Source: a bacterium | GTDB taxonomy: Bacteria; Chloroflexota; Anaerolineae; Caldilineales; Caldilineaceae | Assembly (NCBI GenBank): GCA_016124945.1 | Contig: WGMT01000048.1 | Coordinates: 193,501-257,500, forward strand | Length of the DNA stretch: 64,000 bases | Direction: 5' to 3' | In this document: piece by piece, positions 1 through 8,685 of the stretch | Layout of the letters: each line of letters begins with the position of its first letter | How positions within the stretch are numbered: the first letter of the stretch is position 1 | The notes under the pieces: generated by a model | Seen by the model: the letters and a program-made list of their open reading frames with translations, nothing else | What the model was told of the DNA's origin: nothing | Databases searched by the model: none | Position numbers and translations under genes: made by a program

Positions 1-1
1 C

Positions 2-553
2 ACCGGCCCTGGCTCTATGAACCCTGCCGGCCCCTGGTACCCGCACCCCGACAATTGGACGGCGTCGGCGCGGCGTCAACTGGTGAAGACGCTCAAGGAA
101 TGTGTCTCCGCCGCCGAGGATGCTGGCGTCTTCCTCAGCCTGGAAAGTCACCAACTGGTAACGCTGAAGACGCCCGAAATCACCCTCGAAATCCTGGACG
201 AAATCGATTCGCCCTGGGTGCGCTGCGACTACGATTCGGCCAACTGGATCACACTGGAAACCGTCTTCGATACCACGTCGGCGTTGAACCATCACTTTGA
301 TTTGCTGGGGCGGCACATTGTCAGCGCCCACGCCAAGGACATCTGGATCGAGAACAAACTGGCCGTCCACCTGCAAGACGGCTGCCCCGGCAAAGGCAAC
401 ATGGACTTCAAAACGCTCTTTCGGCGTATCGAAGCGCTCTCACCCGACTACCCCGTCATCGCCGAAGGCAACAGCACCGAGGAACTGCCCGCCGTGGCGC
501 GGCTCTTCCACGAGACGGCGCAGGCGCTGGAAATAAAGGTGATTTCCGATTGA
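2..553 (+). CDS. Sugar phosphate isomerase/epimerase, 3' part (start outside window)
   Basis: C-terminal part of a xylose-isomerase-like TIM-barrel protein (AP_endonuc_2 family). The frame is open to the left window edge, so the ATG at 17 is probably internal. Counting from that ATG, the expected metal ligands of the family are visible: E43 in SLESH, D71/D73 in CDYDSANW, H105 in SAHAKD and E150 in IAEGN. Such enzymes isomerise or epimerise ketoses or act as inosose dehydratases; the substrate cannot be told from sequence. The last codons and stop lie inside a heptamer repeat tract (541-600). An SDR dehydrogenase follows on the same strand, which suits a sugar or polyol catabolic operon. Confidence 0.85.
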   Translation, partial: TGPGSMNPAGPWYPHPDNWTASARRQLVKTLKECVSAAEDAGVFLSLESHQLVTLKTPEITLEILDEIDSPWVRCDYDSANWITLETVFDTTSALNHHFDLLGRHIVSAHAKDIWIENKLAVHLQDGCPGKGNMDFKTLFRRIEALSPDYPVIAEGNSTEELPAVARLFHETAQALEIKVISD

Positions 554-673
554 CGATTTACGATTATCGTCAATCGAAAATCGTCAATCGGAAATCGTAA
601 GTAACTATACAGCCACGCAAACCCCTACATGACCTGTACAGTTACAATCGTCAATCAAAAATCGTAAATCAAA
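541..673. repeat. Heptamer short tandem repeats, GATTKMC/GTMAATC type
   Basis: The stretch 541-600 reads as successive 7-base units (gatttcc, gattgac, gatttac, then gtcaatc, gaaaatc, gtcaatc, ggaaatc) and is partly palindromic. A second patch lies at 642-673 just before the next gene. The TGA stop of the preceding gene is inside the first patch. The tract separates the isomerase and SDR genes. Confidence 0.7.
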
Positions 674-682
674 GGATCCTCC

Positions 683-1438
683 ATGCCCAACCTCCGCTTT
701 GCTGCTCCTGTTGAACGCCGACTGGCGATTGTCACCGGTGGCGCGCGTGGACTTGGCCGCGCCTGCGCGCTGCGATTGGCCGAAGCCGGTCGCGATGTTG
801 TAATCGCCGATGTGCTGGATGACCAGGGCGCGGCGACTGTAGCCGAAATCGAAGAGATGGGGCAGCAGGCCCGCTATTTCCATGTCGATGTGACCGACGA
901 AGCCGCCGTCCACGCTATGGTGGACGAATGCGCGTCGATCTTCGGGCGTGTAGACATCCTCGTCTGTTGCGCCGGGATTTTGGGGATCGAAGCGCCCTTT
1001 TTACAGCAGTCAGCGGCCCAATTCGACAAGGTGCTGCGCATCAACCTCTTTGGCGTCTATTACGCGCATCAGGCTGCGATGCCGCACATGCTCAAAAATG
1101 GGTGGGGACGCTGTGTCACCATCACATCGGGGGCGCGCCATGCTGCCACGAATCAGGTTCCCTACGGCGTGTCGAAGGGAGCGGTCTACTCGTTGGTGGG
1201 TGCGCTGGGCAATGCCCATTCCAAAGAAGGCATTTTTGTCAACGGCTTGGAGCCGGGGCGGGCGCTTACCGACATGGTGGTGCCGCGTTTTACACCTGAA
1301 TTCATTGCCAACCCGGGCAATCCGCTGGGGCGTTACTCGGATCCTGAAGAGGTGGCTGAAGTGGTGGAGTTTCTTTGTTCCGAGCGGAACACCTATACCA
1401 CCGGATCGGTGTGGAGCGTCAAGGGGCAGTCGGGGTAA
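683..1438 (+). CDS. SDR family NAD(P)-dependent oxidoreductase
   Basis: Classical short-chain dehydrogenase/reductase of 251 aa, the usual length. Visible are the cofactor motif TGGARGLG (residues 18-25), N121, S149, Y161 and K165 (YGVSK), which form the catalytic set. The NNAG motif is altered to CCAG (95-98). It probably oxidises a hydroxyl of a sugar, polyol or similar small molecule; the substrate is unknown. It starts 129 bases after the sugar isomerase fragment, with a purine-rich site (aaagga) upstream of the ATG. The next gene begins directly after its TAA. Confidence in the family is high and in the substrate low. Confidence 0.9.
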   Translation: MPNLRFAAPVERRLAIVTGGARGLGRACALRLAEAGRDVVIADVLDDQGAATVAEIEEMGQQARYFHVDVTDEAAVHAMVDECASIFGRVDILVCCAGILGIEAPFLQQSAAQFDKVLRINLFGVYYAHQAAMPHMLKNGWGRCVTITSGARHAATNQVPYGVSKGAVYSLVGALGNAHSKEGIFVNGLEPGRALTDMVVPRFTPEFIANPGNPLGRYSDPEEVAEVVEFLCSERNTYTTGSVWSVKGQSG

Positions 1439-2059
1439 GTGGGTGTGAAAGTGCAGATTGTGAACAGTGATGTGGTAAACGCGGCCATCTTTGCCGCGTC
1501 GCTCTTGATGGTCATGGTGCTGGGGGATGCGTTGGTCTACGCCTGGCCCAAAGGGGTTCCCACACAGTTGTGGGCGCTACTGGATCCACCGGTACATTGG
1601 GTGCTGGCGCTGTTGATTGTCTCGCCGCTCCTGTCGCACCCGGTGCTAGGACGTCACCTGTGGCTGTGGGTGGCGGTGGCGACGGTGGCTGCCGTCTTGG
1701 TGGATCTGGATCACTTCATCGCTGCTCGTTCCTTCTCCCTTGCCGACGCATTGGCGCTGGGCAGCCGTCCTTTTGCGCATAGCCTCTTGTTTGTTGTGGC
1801 AATGGCCGTAGTCACCTGGCTTGTCAGCCGCGAGCCAGTGGGCGCACTGTTGGTGCTGGTGGTGCTGCTATCGCACATTGTGCGCGATGGATCACATGGC
1901 GGCATTCCGCTGTGGTGGCCGGCGCGTGGCAACGTGGACATTGCTGTGCCGCTCTACTACGTGTTGGAGATTGGATTGGGGTGGGTTGTCCTGTGGGCGG
2001 CGGGGCGACCGTCACCGGCGGCGTGGTTTACGTGGATTGGGACGTTGTTGGGCCGCTGA
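1439..2059 (+). CDS. YdjM/DUF457-like membrane-bound metal-dependent hydrolase
   Basis: Protein of 206 aa with about five hydrophobic segments. It carries the spaced His/Asp residues of the LexA-binding, inner-membrane-associated hydrolase family (PF04307): H53, VDLDH 88-92, FAHS with H114, SHIVRDGSH 145-153 with H146 and D150, followed by PLWWP. The biochemical role of the family is not established. The start is a GTG immediately after the stop of the SDR gene; a second GTG two codons later is also possible. It converges on the AraC regulator with only eight bases between the two genes. Confidence 0.75.
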   Translation: MGVKVQIVNSDVVNAAIFAASLLMVMVLGDALVYAWPKGVPTQLWALLDPPVHWVLALLIVSPLLSHPVLGRHLWLWVAVATVAAVLVDLDHFIAARSFSLADALALGSRPFAHSLLFVVAMAVVTWLVSREPVGALLVLVVLLSHIVRDGSHGGIPLWWPARGNVDIAVPLYYVLEIGLGWVVLWAAGRPSPAAWFTWIGTLLGR

Positions 2060-2067
2060 TTGAAGCG

Positions 2068-3090
2068 TCAGTGGCTGTGGACTGCCGCCCGTACTGTTTC
2101 GGGTGTTTGCCCAGTCCAGGCATGGAAAGCGCGGAAGAATGAGTTTGCGTCTTGATAGCCGAGAAGAAAAGAGATCTCTGCGCCTGAATAGTGCGAATTT
2201 GTGAGATAGTGACGCGCCAATTCTGCGCGCAGGCTATTCAGTTCGTTTTGAAAGGTTGTGCCTTCCTGGGCCAGATGGCGTTGCAACGTGCGTGGACTGA
2301 TCGCCAGCCGTTTCGCCACATCGGCCATTGTGTATTCGCCGCCCGCCAGGATCTCCATGAGGCAGGCACGCACGCGTTCACGTACGGTTGCGCCCACACC
2401 CAAGCGGTGCATGCGAATGTTCAACTCCGGCTCGAAGATCGACCACATGCTTTCGTTGGCTGTGAGGAATGGCTGCCGTGCGTCTTCAGCCGAAAACGTA
2501 ACAAGGTTGGTGTTTCCACGTATCAGACGAACACCGAAGAACTGGTTGTAAGGATCGATTTCCAGCGGCATATCTGTCATCTGGACCGATAGTGGCTTGA
2601 TCTGTGATCGTGTAGCCAACCTGACGAGATGAACCAGAAATACCAGTTCCATGACGAGCAGCGAAGGCGGCGCAGGCCTGTCTTCAGGCAGACCACTGAT
2701 CGTAACAGTCGTCTGCCTGTGATCTGAGGTAACCAACAGGCGCATTGGCCCGATCAATGGTTTGTAGTGTGCAAGTCGATTCAGAGCAACATTCAGATTG
2801 GGGCTGCAGAGACAGGCGAAGATGGGCGGGCTGAACCATTCTACTGAAATGGCCTGCCCGATGCGCAGTGCGGCTGTCGAACTGGCCAATATCTCGTCTA
2901 TTCCTTCCCAAAAACGGTAATATTCTGCGGTGGTGAGTGTCGGCGATTCGCGGCTGAACAGGTCGAGTGGCAGGTGAGCCAGCCGCAGTAGATCCTGTGG
3001 CAAGATCCCCAGATCCTTAAGCACAAGCGGCCAGCGTATGTCTAGCGCAAATTTCTGGTTACCCGAAACCATGTCGAATCCCATTTTCAC
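2068..3090 (-). CDS. AraC family transcriptional regulator
   Basis: Protein of 340 aa with an N-terminal arabinose-binding-like domain (PF12625 type, about residues 20-210). A C-terminal AraC double helix-turn-helix (about 240-338) contains AISPRTLQRHL and the signature region FLLGYQDANSFFRAFHAWTG. It likely controls the neighbouring dehydrogenase in response to a small hydrophobic or sugar ligand. The start is a GTG two bases after the TAA of the upstream SDR gene; ATG codons follow at codons 3 and 7. The two genes form an operon transcribed leftwards. Confidence 0.9.
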   Translation of the reverse strand: MKMGFDMVSGNQKFALDIRWPLVLKDLGILPQDLLRLAHLPLDLFSRESPTLTTAEYYRFWEGIDEILASSTAALRIGQAISVEWFSPPIFACLCSPNLNVALNRLAHYKPLIGPMRLLVTSDHRQTTVTISGLPEDRPAPPSLLVMELVFLVHLVRLATRSQIKPLSVQMTDMPLEIDPYNQFFGVRLIRGNTNLVTFSAEDARQPFLTANESMWSIFEPELNIRMHRLGVGATVRERVRACLMEILAGGEYTMADVAKRLAISPRTLQRHLAQEGTTFQNELNSLRAELARHYLTNSHYSGAEISFLLGYQDANSFFRAFHAWTGQTPETVRAAVHSH

Positions 3091-3092
3091 AA

Positions 3093-4019
3093 TTAGAAGT
3101 TGAACGTCACCCCGGTAAGTTGCTCCGATGTATCCCAGAAGCGGCGGAGCGCATCGGCATTGTAGGCTTCTTTGTTCGCCTTCGTTTCGGTAGGGTATCC
3201 GCGCATGTTGAATGTGCGCGGACCATAAAAGACGCCGCCGGTTGCCTCTTTGGCTATCATGCCGTAGAGCATAGGGAGCACGCCCATTGTAATATTCTGA
3301 GCAAGGATTGGCCCCATAAGCCGATAGAGAAACCCTTCGAAAACAGTCCCCGATTGTTGAACGCTGTTGGCCTGTAGGTTCCCAACGACAACACCAGGGT
3401 GTGAGACGTTTGTGATGGTGTCGTGCCCTGCTGCTTTCAGCCGTTTCTGCAACTCAAAAGTGAAGAAGATGTTGGCTAGCTTGCTCTGCCCGTATGCGCC
3501 CCAGCGGCTGTACGTCTGTTTACCCATCAGATCGTCGAAGTTTATGGTCCCCGTGTAGTTGGCGCTGCTGCTGACGTTGTGGATGCGCGCGTTCGGCGTC
3601 TTGGTGATGACGTCGAGGAGCAGGCCCGTGAGCGCAAAGTGCCCCAGGTGATTCACGCCAAGCTGCATCTCGAAGCCATCGGGCGTTTCCTGGCGCGGGA
3701 TGGCCATGACGCCGGCATTGTTGAGTAGAATGTCCAGCCGATTGTACTTGTTTTCGAAGGCAGCGACAAAGGCGTGGACAGAACTTAGATCACCCACGTC
3801 GAGCTTCATCAAGTCCAGCATGGCGTTTGGCTGGTCGTTCAAAATCTCCTTGTAAGCGTCTTCGCCTTTCCGAATGTTGCGCGCCGTCATGACGACGGTG
3901 GCGCCTTTGGCGGTGAGTGTCTTGGCACACTCAAAACCGAGACCGCTGTTGGCGCCGGTAATGACCACCACTTTCCCCGCCAGACTGGGGATATCGCTGT
4001 GAGTCCACTGCTGATTCAT
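3093..4019 (-). CDS. SDR oxidoreductase, retinol-dehydrogenase-like
   Basis: Protein of 308 aa with the SDR cofactor motif TGANSGLG (residues 21-28), NNAG at 100-103, the serine cluster at 150-152, and Y176/K180 in YGQSK. The long C-terminus with a proline-rich segment resembles the retinol dehydrogenase/WW-domain oxidoreductase group, which reduce or oxidise lipophilic aldehydes, alcohols or steroids. The real substrate is unknown. It is the first gene of a two-gene leftward operon with the AraC regulator. Confidence 0.88.
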   Translation of the reverse strand: MNQQWTHSDIPSLAGKVVVITGANSGLGFECAKTLTAKGATVVMTARNIRKGEDAYKEILNDQPNAMLDLMKLDVGDLSSVHAFVAAFENKYNRLDILLNNAGVMAIPRQETPDGFEMQLGVNHLGHFALTGLLLDVITKTPNARIHNVSSSANYTGTINFDDLMGKQTYSRWGAYGQSKLANIFFTFELQKRLKAAGHDTITNVSHPGVVVGNLQANSVQQSGTVFEGFLYRLMGPILAQNITMGVLPMLYGMIAKEATGGVFYGPRTFNMRGYPTETKANKEAYNADALRRFWDTSEQLTGVTFNF

Positions 4020-4317
4020 GATCTTGTGCTCCTGGTTTGTGCTTTGTCTTGTATTTGACTAGTTGGTTGTCAACTTGTCACAAGCACTATACCAGATAGC
4101 GTGCACCGATTCACTAGCAAAGAGCGCCATGCAACTTGCCGATCATGCCAACCCCTACATTCAGTACTTCACGATTCTCTGCGAAATTGTGGAGAGAGCA
4201 TCCTCAGATGCGGCTTGTTCAGGTCTACTCGGCATCTGAGGATGCCTACTCCGCGTCAAAATCGTGAATTACTGACATTCTCTTTTGGGCGCTGTTTTTA
4301 TAGATGGAAAGCCGGCG
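4020..4317. repeat. Intergenic region with nested palindrome (4162-4274)
   Basis: No gene is seen. An inner perfect 14-base inverted repeat lies at 4198-4211 and 4232-4245 (gcatcctcagatgc). An outer 15-base inverted repeat with one mismatch lies at 4162-4176 and 4260-4274. The 113-base nested palindrome looks like a MITE- or REP-like element, or a terminator for the leftward gene cluster. The promoter of the SDR/AraC operon should lie at about 4020-4090. Confidence 0.6.
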
Positions 4318-5619
4318 CTATGCAGGTTGGGCGAACAGTTCCATCTGTTCTTTCCACAGTCTGTCGCACAGGCGATTGGGCGGCAGTTCCACATCGTCGA
4401 AGGTGAGGACGGCGTCTTTGGGCAGGTCGCGTTTGAGGCGGCAGCCTTCGGCCAAACCCATGGGGAGGAGATTCTCGGCTCGGGCGATTTCGGCCCTATC
4501 GCACTGTCCGTAGGTCATGTAGAAGCCGATGCCGTCAAGGATCTCTCCTGCCTTGAGATCGATCTTGGCGGTGGTGACGACTTCCACCGTAGCCGCGCCC
4601 AATGGCGCGATGGTGGCATCCCCAAAGAGGACGGCGCGCGCCACGGTGGTGGGCACCTCGAAATGGCAGAGGTGGTAGGGCGTGTAGAAGAGGTAGAGCG
4701 GTCCTTCGCCCAGTTTGTAGAGGTTGAGGTAGTGCTGCTGCGCCGGGTGATCGTGTGTCCCCAGCACGAAGACGCCGGGTCCTGGCACGGCGCCGACGCA
4801 GTAATCGACCACGCCGGGGCCGTTGACCAGATCGTCTAGCGGGTAGAGAGCCACCACCTCGGCCAGTGGCGTGCCGCCGGGGACGGTGGGGCCGTGCATG
4901 CCGCGTTTGGCCACGGTCATGCCGGTGGCGTTGGCGACGATGGCCTGCTCAAACGAGATCTTCGAGCCGTCGGCAAACGAGGTGACCATGTGTGGCTTCT
5001 GTCCCCATTGTTTGGCGAAGCCCTCCTGGGTGGTGGGGTTGCGGTAGGGATCTTGCAGCCCCTTGATGTTGCCACAAAGGACGGGTTTGACGCCGATCCC
5101 TTTGACGAAGCGGTAAAGGTTCATGATCACGCCGGGCTGGTCGCCATCGGCATTGGTGACGATGACGCCGGCGCGGTCGGCGCGCTCTTTGAGCAGGGGG
5201 CCGATGGTGCCGTCCAATTCGGCGTTCATGAGGATGAGGTGTTTGCCGTGGTCGATGGCAGTGAGGGCGACCTCTGCGCCGAACTCGATGGCCCCCGTCA
5301 CCTCGATGACGGCGTCGATGCCTTCAGCTTTGCACAAGAGCAGGGCGTCTTCGGTGATGGCGTATTGGCCGCGGGCGATGGCGTCTTCTAATTCAAAGAC
5401 ACTTTCCACAATTTGCACTTCTTCGATGCCGGCTTCGGCGTAGGCACGGCGCGCCCCGTCCAGGTGACGGTTGGAGATGGCGACGAGTTCCATGCCCGGC
5501 GTGCTCTGGGCAATTTGCAAGGCAATGCCGCGGCCCATGAAGCCGGCCCCCACCATTGCTACACGGATCGGGTTGTCTGCGGCGGCGCGTTTGTGTAACG
5601 CGGTGTCAACTAGGATCAT
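4318..5619 (-). CDS. COG4091 homoserine-dehydrogenase-like oxidoreductase with SAF domain
   Basis: Protein of 433 aa with an N-terminal Rossmann fold (GAGFMGRG, residues 24-31) and a C-terminal SAF domain (about 345-425), as in COG4091. Proteins of this family occur in nucleotide-sugar clusters, and the gene lies next to RmlC-like and epimerase genes; the reaction is unproven. The start was set at the ATG with a CAGGAG site 8 bases upstream (5628-5633). The open frame continues upstream only through a GATA microsatellite that would encode SIYL repeats and is not credible as protein. Confidence 0.85.
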   Translation of the reverse strand: MILVDTALHKRAAADNPIRVAMVGAGFMGRGIALQIAQSTPGMELVAISNRHLDGARRAYAEAGIEEVQIVESVFELEDAIARGQYAITEDALLLCKAEGIDAVIEVTGAIEFGAEVALTAIDHGKHLILMNAELDGTIGPLLKERADRAGVIVTNADGDQPGVIMNLYRFVKGIGVKPVLCGNIKGLQDPYRNPTTQEGFAKQWGQKPHMVTSFADGSKISFEQAIVANATGMTVAKRGMHGPTVPGGTPLAEVVALYPLDDLVNGPGVVDYCVGAVPGPGVFVLGTHDHPAQQHYLNLYKLGEGPLYLFYTPYHLCHFEVPTTVARAVLFGDATIAPLGAATVEVVTTAKIDLKAGEILDGIGFYMTYGQCDRAEIARAENLLPMGLAEGCRLKRDLPKDAVLTFDDVELPPNRLCDRLWKEQMELFAQPA

Positions 5620-5660
5620 GATGATATCTCCTGTAGTTTTGTCGTAATCGCAGCAGCGGA

Positions 5661-5862
<202 letters not shown>

Positions 5863-5866
5863 GTTC

Positions 5867-6412
5867 TTATCTGACAGCGGCAACTCCCTGGTAATCGGCC
5901 CAGGATCGATCCTTGTCTGAGATGACGGAGATGGGCAGCGGCCACTCGATGTTGAAGGTGGGATCGTTGTAGCGGATGCCGCGTTCGGCGCCGGGTGTGT
6001 AGAACTCGCTCACCTGGTAGAGCGCGTCGGTGTCGTCGGTGAGGGTTTGGAAGCCGTGACCGAAGTTTTCGGGTACGTAGAGCAGCCGATGGTTGTCCTC
6101 GGAGAGTTCCACGCCGATCCATTGCAGGTAGGTGGGCGAAGCGGGCCGCAGATCGATGATCACGTCATAGAGCGCGCCGCGTACGGCGCGTACCATCTTT
6201 GCTTCGCCGTAGGGCTGAATCTGGTAGTGCATACCGCGCAGCGTGCCTTTTTTGATGTTGTACGAGAGGTTGACCTGCTTGATGTCGCCGGAGAGGCCAT
6301 GTTCCTCGAACTCGCGTTGACACCAGGCACGGGCAAAGAAGCCACGTTCGTCTTCGAAGGGTTTCAGGTCGACGACAAAAGCGCCTTTGAGTTTGGTTTC
6401 GGTGAAGATCAT
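5867..6412 (-). CDS. rfbC: dTDP-4-dehydrorhamnose 3,5-epimerase family protein (RmlC-like)
   Basis: Cupin-type nucleotide-sugar epimerase of 181 aa, the normal RmlC length. Visible are DERG (residues 21-24), the catalytic His in LRGMHYQ (H62), K72, YVPENFGHGF (112-121) and the tyrosines in LYQVSEFY (131-138). RmlC inverts C3 and C5 of 4-keto-6-deoxy nucleotide sugars in the cytoplasm. Here the partner genes are a cytidylyltransferase and an NAD-dependent epimerase, so a CDP-linked 4-keto sugar is as likely a substrate as the dTDP sugar. It is followed by the SAF oxidoreductase. Confidence 0.9.
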   Translation of the reverse strand: MIFTETKLKGAFVVDLKPFEDERGFFARAWCQREFEEHGLSGDIKQVNLSYNIKKGTLRGMHYQIQPYGEAKMVRAVRGALYDVIIDLRPASPTYLQWIGVELSEDNHRLLYVPENFGHGFQTLTDDTDALYQVSEFYTPGAERGIRYNDPTFNIEWPLPISVISDKDRSWADYQGVAAVR

Positions 6413-6648
6413 GATTGTTCTCTCTGTTGATGTGTAATGGTTGCAGAAGTGATTGGTGATTGATCAATGTCATTAAGTGCGGGTCTAACACCGGAAGAGA
6501 CGCACGAGGGCGTGCTCACTCAGCGGATATTCGAGTACTGGTCGCTTAACTTAACGAAATTGGGTGATTGGTGATTAGGTCGCGAAATACGTACATGCCC
6601 CTACACCACTCGACAAACCTTTTCACCACTCACTAATCACCAATCACC
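6413..6648. repeat. Intergenic heptamer repeats and 58-base dispersed repeat, copy A
   Basis: GTGATTG-type heptamers occur at 6448-6465. A perfect 16-base inverted repeat of the same unit lies at 6563-6578 and 6633-6648; its right arm encodes the last residues and stop (VIGD-stop) of the epimerase gene. Between them, 6504-6561 matches 12102-12159 at 52 of 58 positions by eye, ending in ggtcgcttaacttaa. Confidence 0.75.
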
Positions 6649-7688
6649 GCTTCAGCCATCCTCTGCGCCGTCCAGAAGAAATCGTTGTCGATCTGGTTGG
6701 TGGCGATGAGGTGCTTAAGCTGGCTGAGGCGGGTGAATGGACGTGCCGTAAAGGTGTCCAGCGGCATGTCGATGGTGCGGAAGACTTCGTAGAGCTGGCG
6801 AGCGCCGTCGTGGATGGTGCGCTGCGCCTTCCAGCCAAGCTGTTCGTTGATCTTATCGAAGCGGACGCGGTAGCTGCGGTTGTCGCCGTCGCTGGTGCCC
6901 ATGCTCAGTTTGCAGCCGGGGAAAGCAGCGGCCACTGCTTCGGCGATCTCACGCACACGGTAATTCTCGCCGGAGTCGCCCACGTTGAAGATCTGTTGGT
7001 GAATTGTCTCGCGTGGTGCCTCGATGGCGGCGGCGATGGCGTCGCAAATGTCCAACACATGCACGAGCGGACGCCATGGCGTGCCGTCGCTGGTCATGCG
7101 GATCTCACCGGTGGTCCACGCCAGACCGGCCAGGTTGTTGAGCACAATGTCAAAGCGCATGCGCGGGGACGGCCCATACGCGGTGGCATTGCGCAGGAAG
7201 ACGGGCGAGAAATTGTCGTCGGCCAGGGGTGTCACATCGCGTTCCACCATCACCTTGCACTCGGCGTAGGTGGTCTGTGGATTGGGGGCCGATTCCTCAC
7301 TCTTCCAGTCGTTGTTGCCTGCACCGTAGACGCTGCATGAAGAGGTGTAGACCAAGCGTGGAATCCCCACGGCTTTACACTTCTTCGCTAATGACACACT
7401 GCCGGCATGGTTGATCTGATAGGTGATTTGTGAGTTGAACTGCCCGAGCGGGTCGTTGGACAGCTCCGCCATGTGTACCACCGCTTCGAATCCTTCGAGA
7501 TCGGCTTCGGTGATCTGGCGAATGTCTTTGTTGATGGTGGCCGGGTAACGTTGGGCGTGGGTGTGGTAGAGCCAGCCGTTGCGGTAGAGGCCGGTATCCA
7601 GGCCGGTGACATCGTGTCCACGTTCTTGCAGCACGATGCCGAGATTGGCGCCGATGTAGCCATCGATGCCGGTAACCAGGACTTTCAT
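6633..7688 (-). CDS. NAD-dependent epimerase/dehydratase (extended SDR)
   Basis: Protein of 351 aa with the NAD-binding motif GIDGYIG (residues 7-13), the serine pair at S117/S118, and catalytic Y141 and K145 (YAECK). Conserved regions follow for nucleotide-sugar binding (GPSPRMRFD, WRPLVHVLDICDAI). It most likely epimerises or reduces a CDP- or dTDP-sugar for surface glycan synthesis. An ATG two codons upstream directly abuts AAGGAGG; the second ATG, about 6 bases after that site, is the better start. The stop codon lies in a heptamer repeat. Confidence 0.88.
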   Translation of the reverse strand: MKVLVTGIDGYIGANLGIVLQERGHDVTGLDTGLYRNGWLYHTHAQRYPATINKDIRQITEADLEGFEAVVHMAELSNDPLGQFNSQITYQINHAGSVSLAKKCKAVGIPRLVYTSSCSVYGAGNNDWKSEESAPNPQTTYAECKVMVERDVTPLADDNFSPVFLRNATAYGPSPRMRFDIVLNNLAGLAWTTGEIRMTSDGTPWRPLVHVLDICDAIAAAIEAPRETIHQQIFNVGDSGENYRVREIAEAVAAAFPGCKLSMGTSDGDNRSYRVRFDKINEQLGWKAQRTIHDGARQLYEVFRTIDMPLDTFTARPFTRLSQLKHLIATNQIDNDFFWTAQRMAEAVIGD

Positions 7689-8288
7689 TGACATCCTCCT
7701 TTAGCGTATTGATACATTTGTCGTAATAAGGCCGGGCGGCAGTTGCATTGTCGCCGCTGTGCACAGGGGGAGCGGTGGCTTTGCAACGCTTCGCCGCAGA
7801 GTCTTCTTTGACGGGTCTTCTTTGACGGGTCTTCTTTGAAAAGTTTGTATGGTTGACGTATGAATCCCTGATTCGACTTTAGCAGAAAAGCGCGCACACG
7901 CCATCTGAAACCGGTCACCATTTCGTCATGAACTAAGGCGATCAGCATATGCTTCTCATATGACTTGCGACGGATTTGGGTGCAATGCGTGCTGGGTGGG
8001 CGTATGTTAGCCGTACTTTAAGGAGAGAGGAAGAGGCGGTGGGGCGTCAAGTAAAGCCAATCGACTTCGGTTACGATGATGCACGCCTGCACTGGGGCAG
8101 GTCTTTGGGAGAATCACCGTGCAAGGGCGCACAAAATCAAAGGTGTACAAAAGCAAATAGGTAAATTCAGGGTAGGCTCGATACAAAAAATGGCGTAGAT
8201 AACACATACTGCAATATCCGCTATACTATCCGTGTGAATCAAGTGCGACGCTGCCTCTGTGGTCGCTATGAGTTTGAAGGAGCCGGTT
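7689..8288. other. Intergenic region with 14-base tandem repeat
   Basis: The stretch 7801-7839 holds almost three copies of the 14-base unit gtcttctttgacgg, twice the 7-base period seen elsewhere. No convincing gene is seen. This region should contain the leftward promoter of the nucleotide-sugar genes and the rightward promoter of the small membrane protein, for which ctatactat (8221-8229) is a plausible -10 region. Confidence 0.5.
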
Positions 8289-8474
8289 ATGTTGCTTGCA
8301 GTGAGTGTCTTAGCAGTTATGGCCGTCTTTGTTGCCATTTCGTTGCGTATTCAGCTTTCGATGATGCGCTTACGTGCTAACTATTGGGAAAATCTGGTCA
8401 AGCAACAGAGTCTACTTCAGCACCAGTGGCTGCAAAGAGACGAACCTTCCTGGCGGTTTTTTGAACGACGCTAA
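8289..8474 (+). CDS. Small single-pass membrane protein
   Basis: A 61-aa product beginning at an ATG with a good site (gaaggag, 8276-8282) 6 bases upstream. Residues 1-20 form one strongly hydrophobic helix (MLLAVSVLAVMAVFVAI). The rest is an amphipathic, basic and aromatic tail ending in WRFFERR. I do not recognise the family. A hairpin followed by a T-rich stretch immediately downstream supports a real, separately transcribed gene. Confidence 0.5.
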   Translation: MLLAVSVLAVMAVFVAISLRIQLSMMRLRANYWENLVKQQSLLQHQWLQRDEPSWRFFERR

Positions 8475-8481
8475 TTCTACT

Positions 8482-8516
8482 CTGTACACGCTTCCCCCGG
8501 CGTGTACAGCTTTCTT
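8482..8516 (+). terminator. Rho-independent terminator
   Basis: Perfect 10-base stem (ctgtacacgc with gcgtgtacag), 8-base loop, followed by ctttctt, directly after the small membrane protein gene. Confidence 0.65.
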
Positions 8517-8685
8517 CTACGCCTGCCGCATTCCCCTGTCTACTTTGGCCATCTCCAACGCCAATTGACGTGTTAAGCGCCTATTTTATAGGTTTCTTTC
8601 ACGCGCTCTATCCCACCATGCAACCGTCTACGATGCATGCATAGACCTGCGCGCCTGTAGCGTTGCAAGCCAAAAGGATTGAAAA

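Noticed and set aside
4285..4839. Long plus-strand ORF opposite the SAF oxidoreductase
   Set aside because: Shadow of a well-supported gene; product has no recognisable domain.
8289..8474. Longer version of the small membrane protein from 8259
   Set aside because: The later ATG has the proper ribosome site (gaaggag) at normal spacing; the extra ten residues do not.
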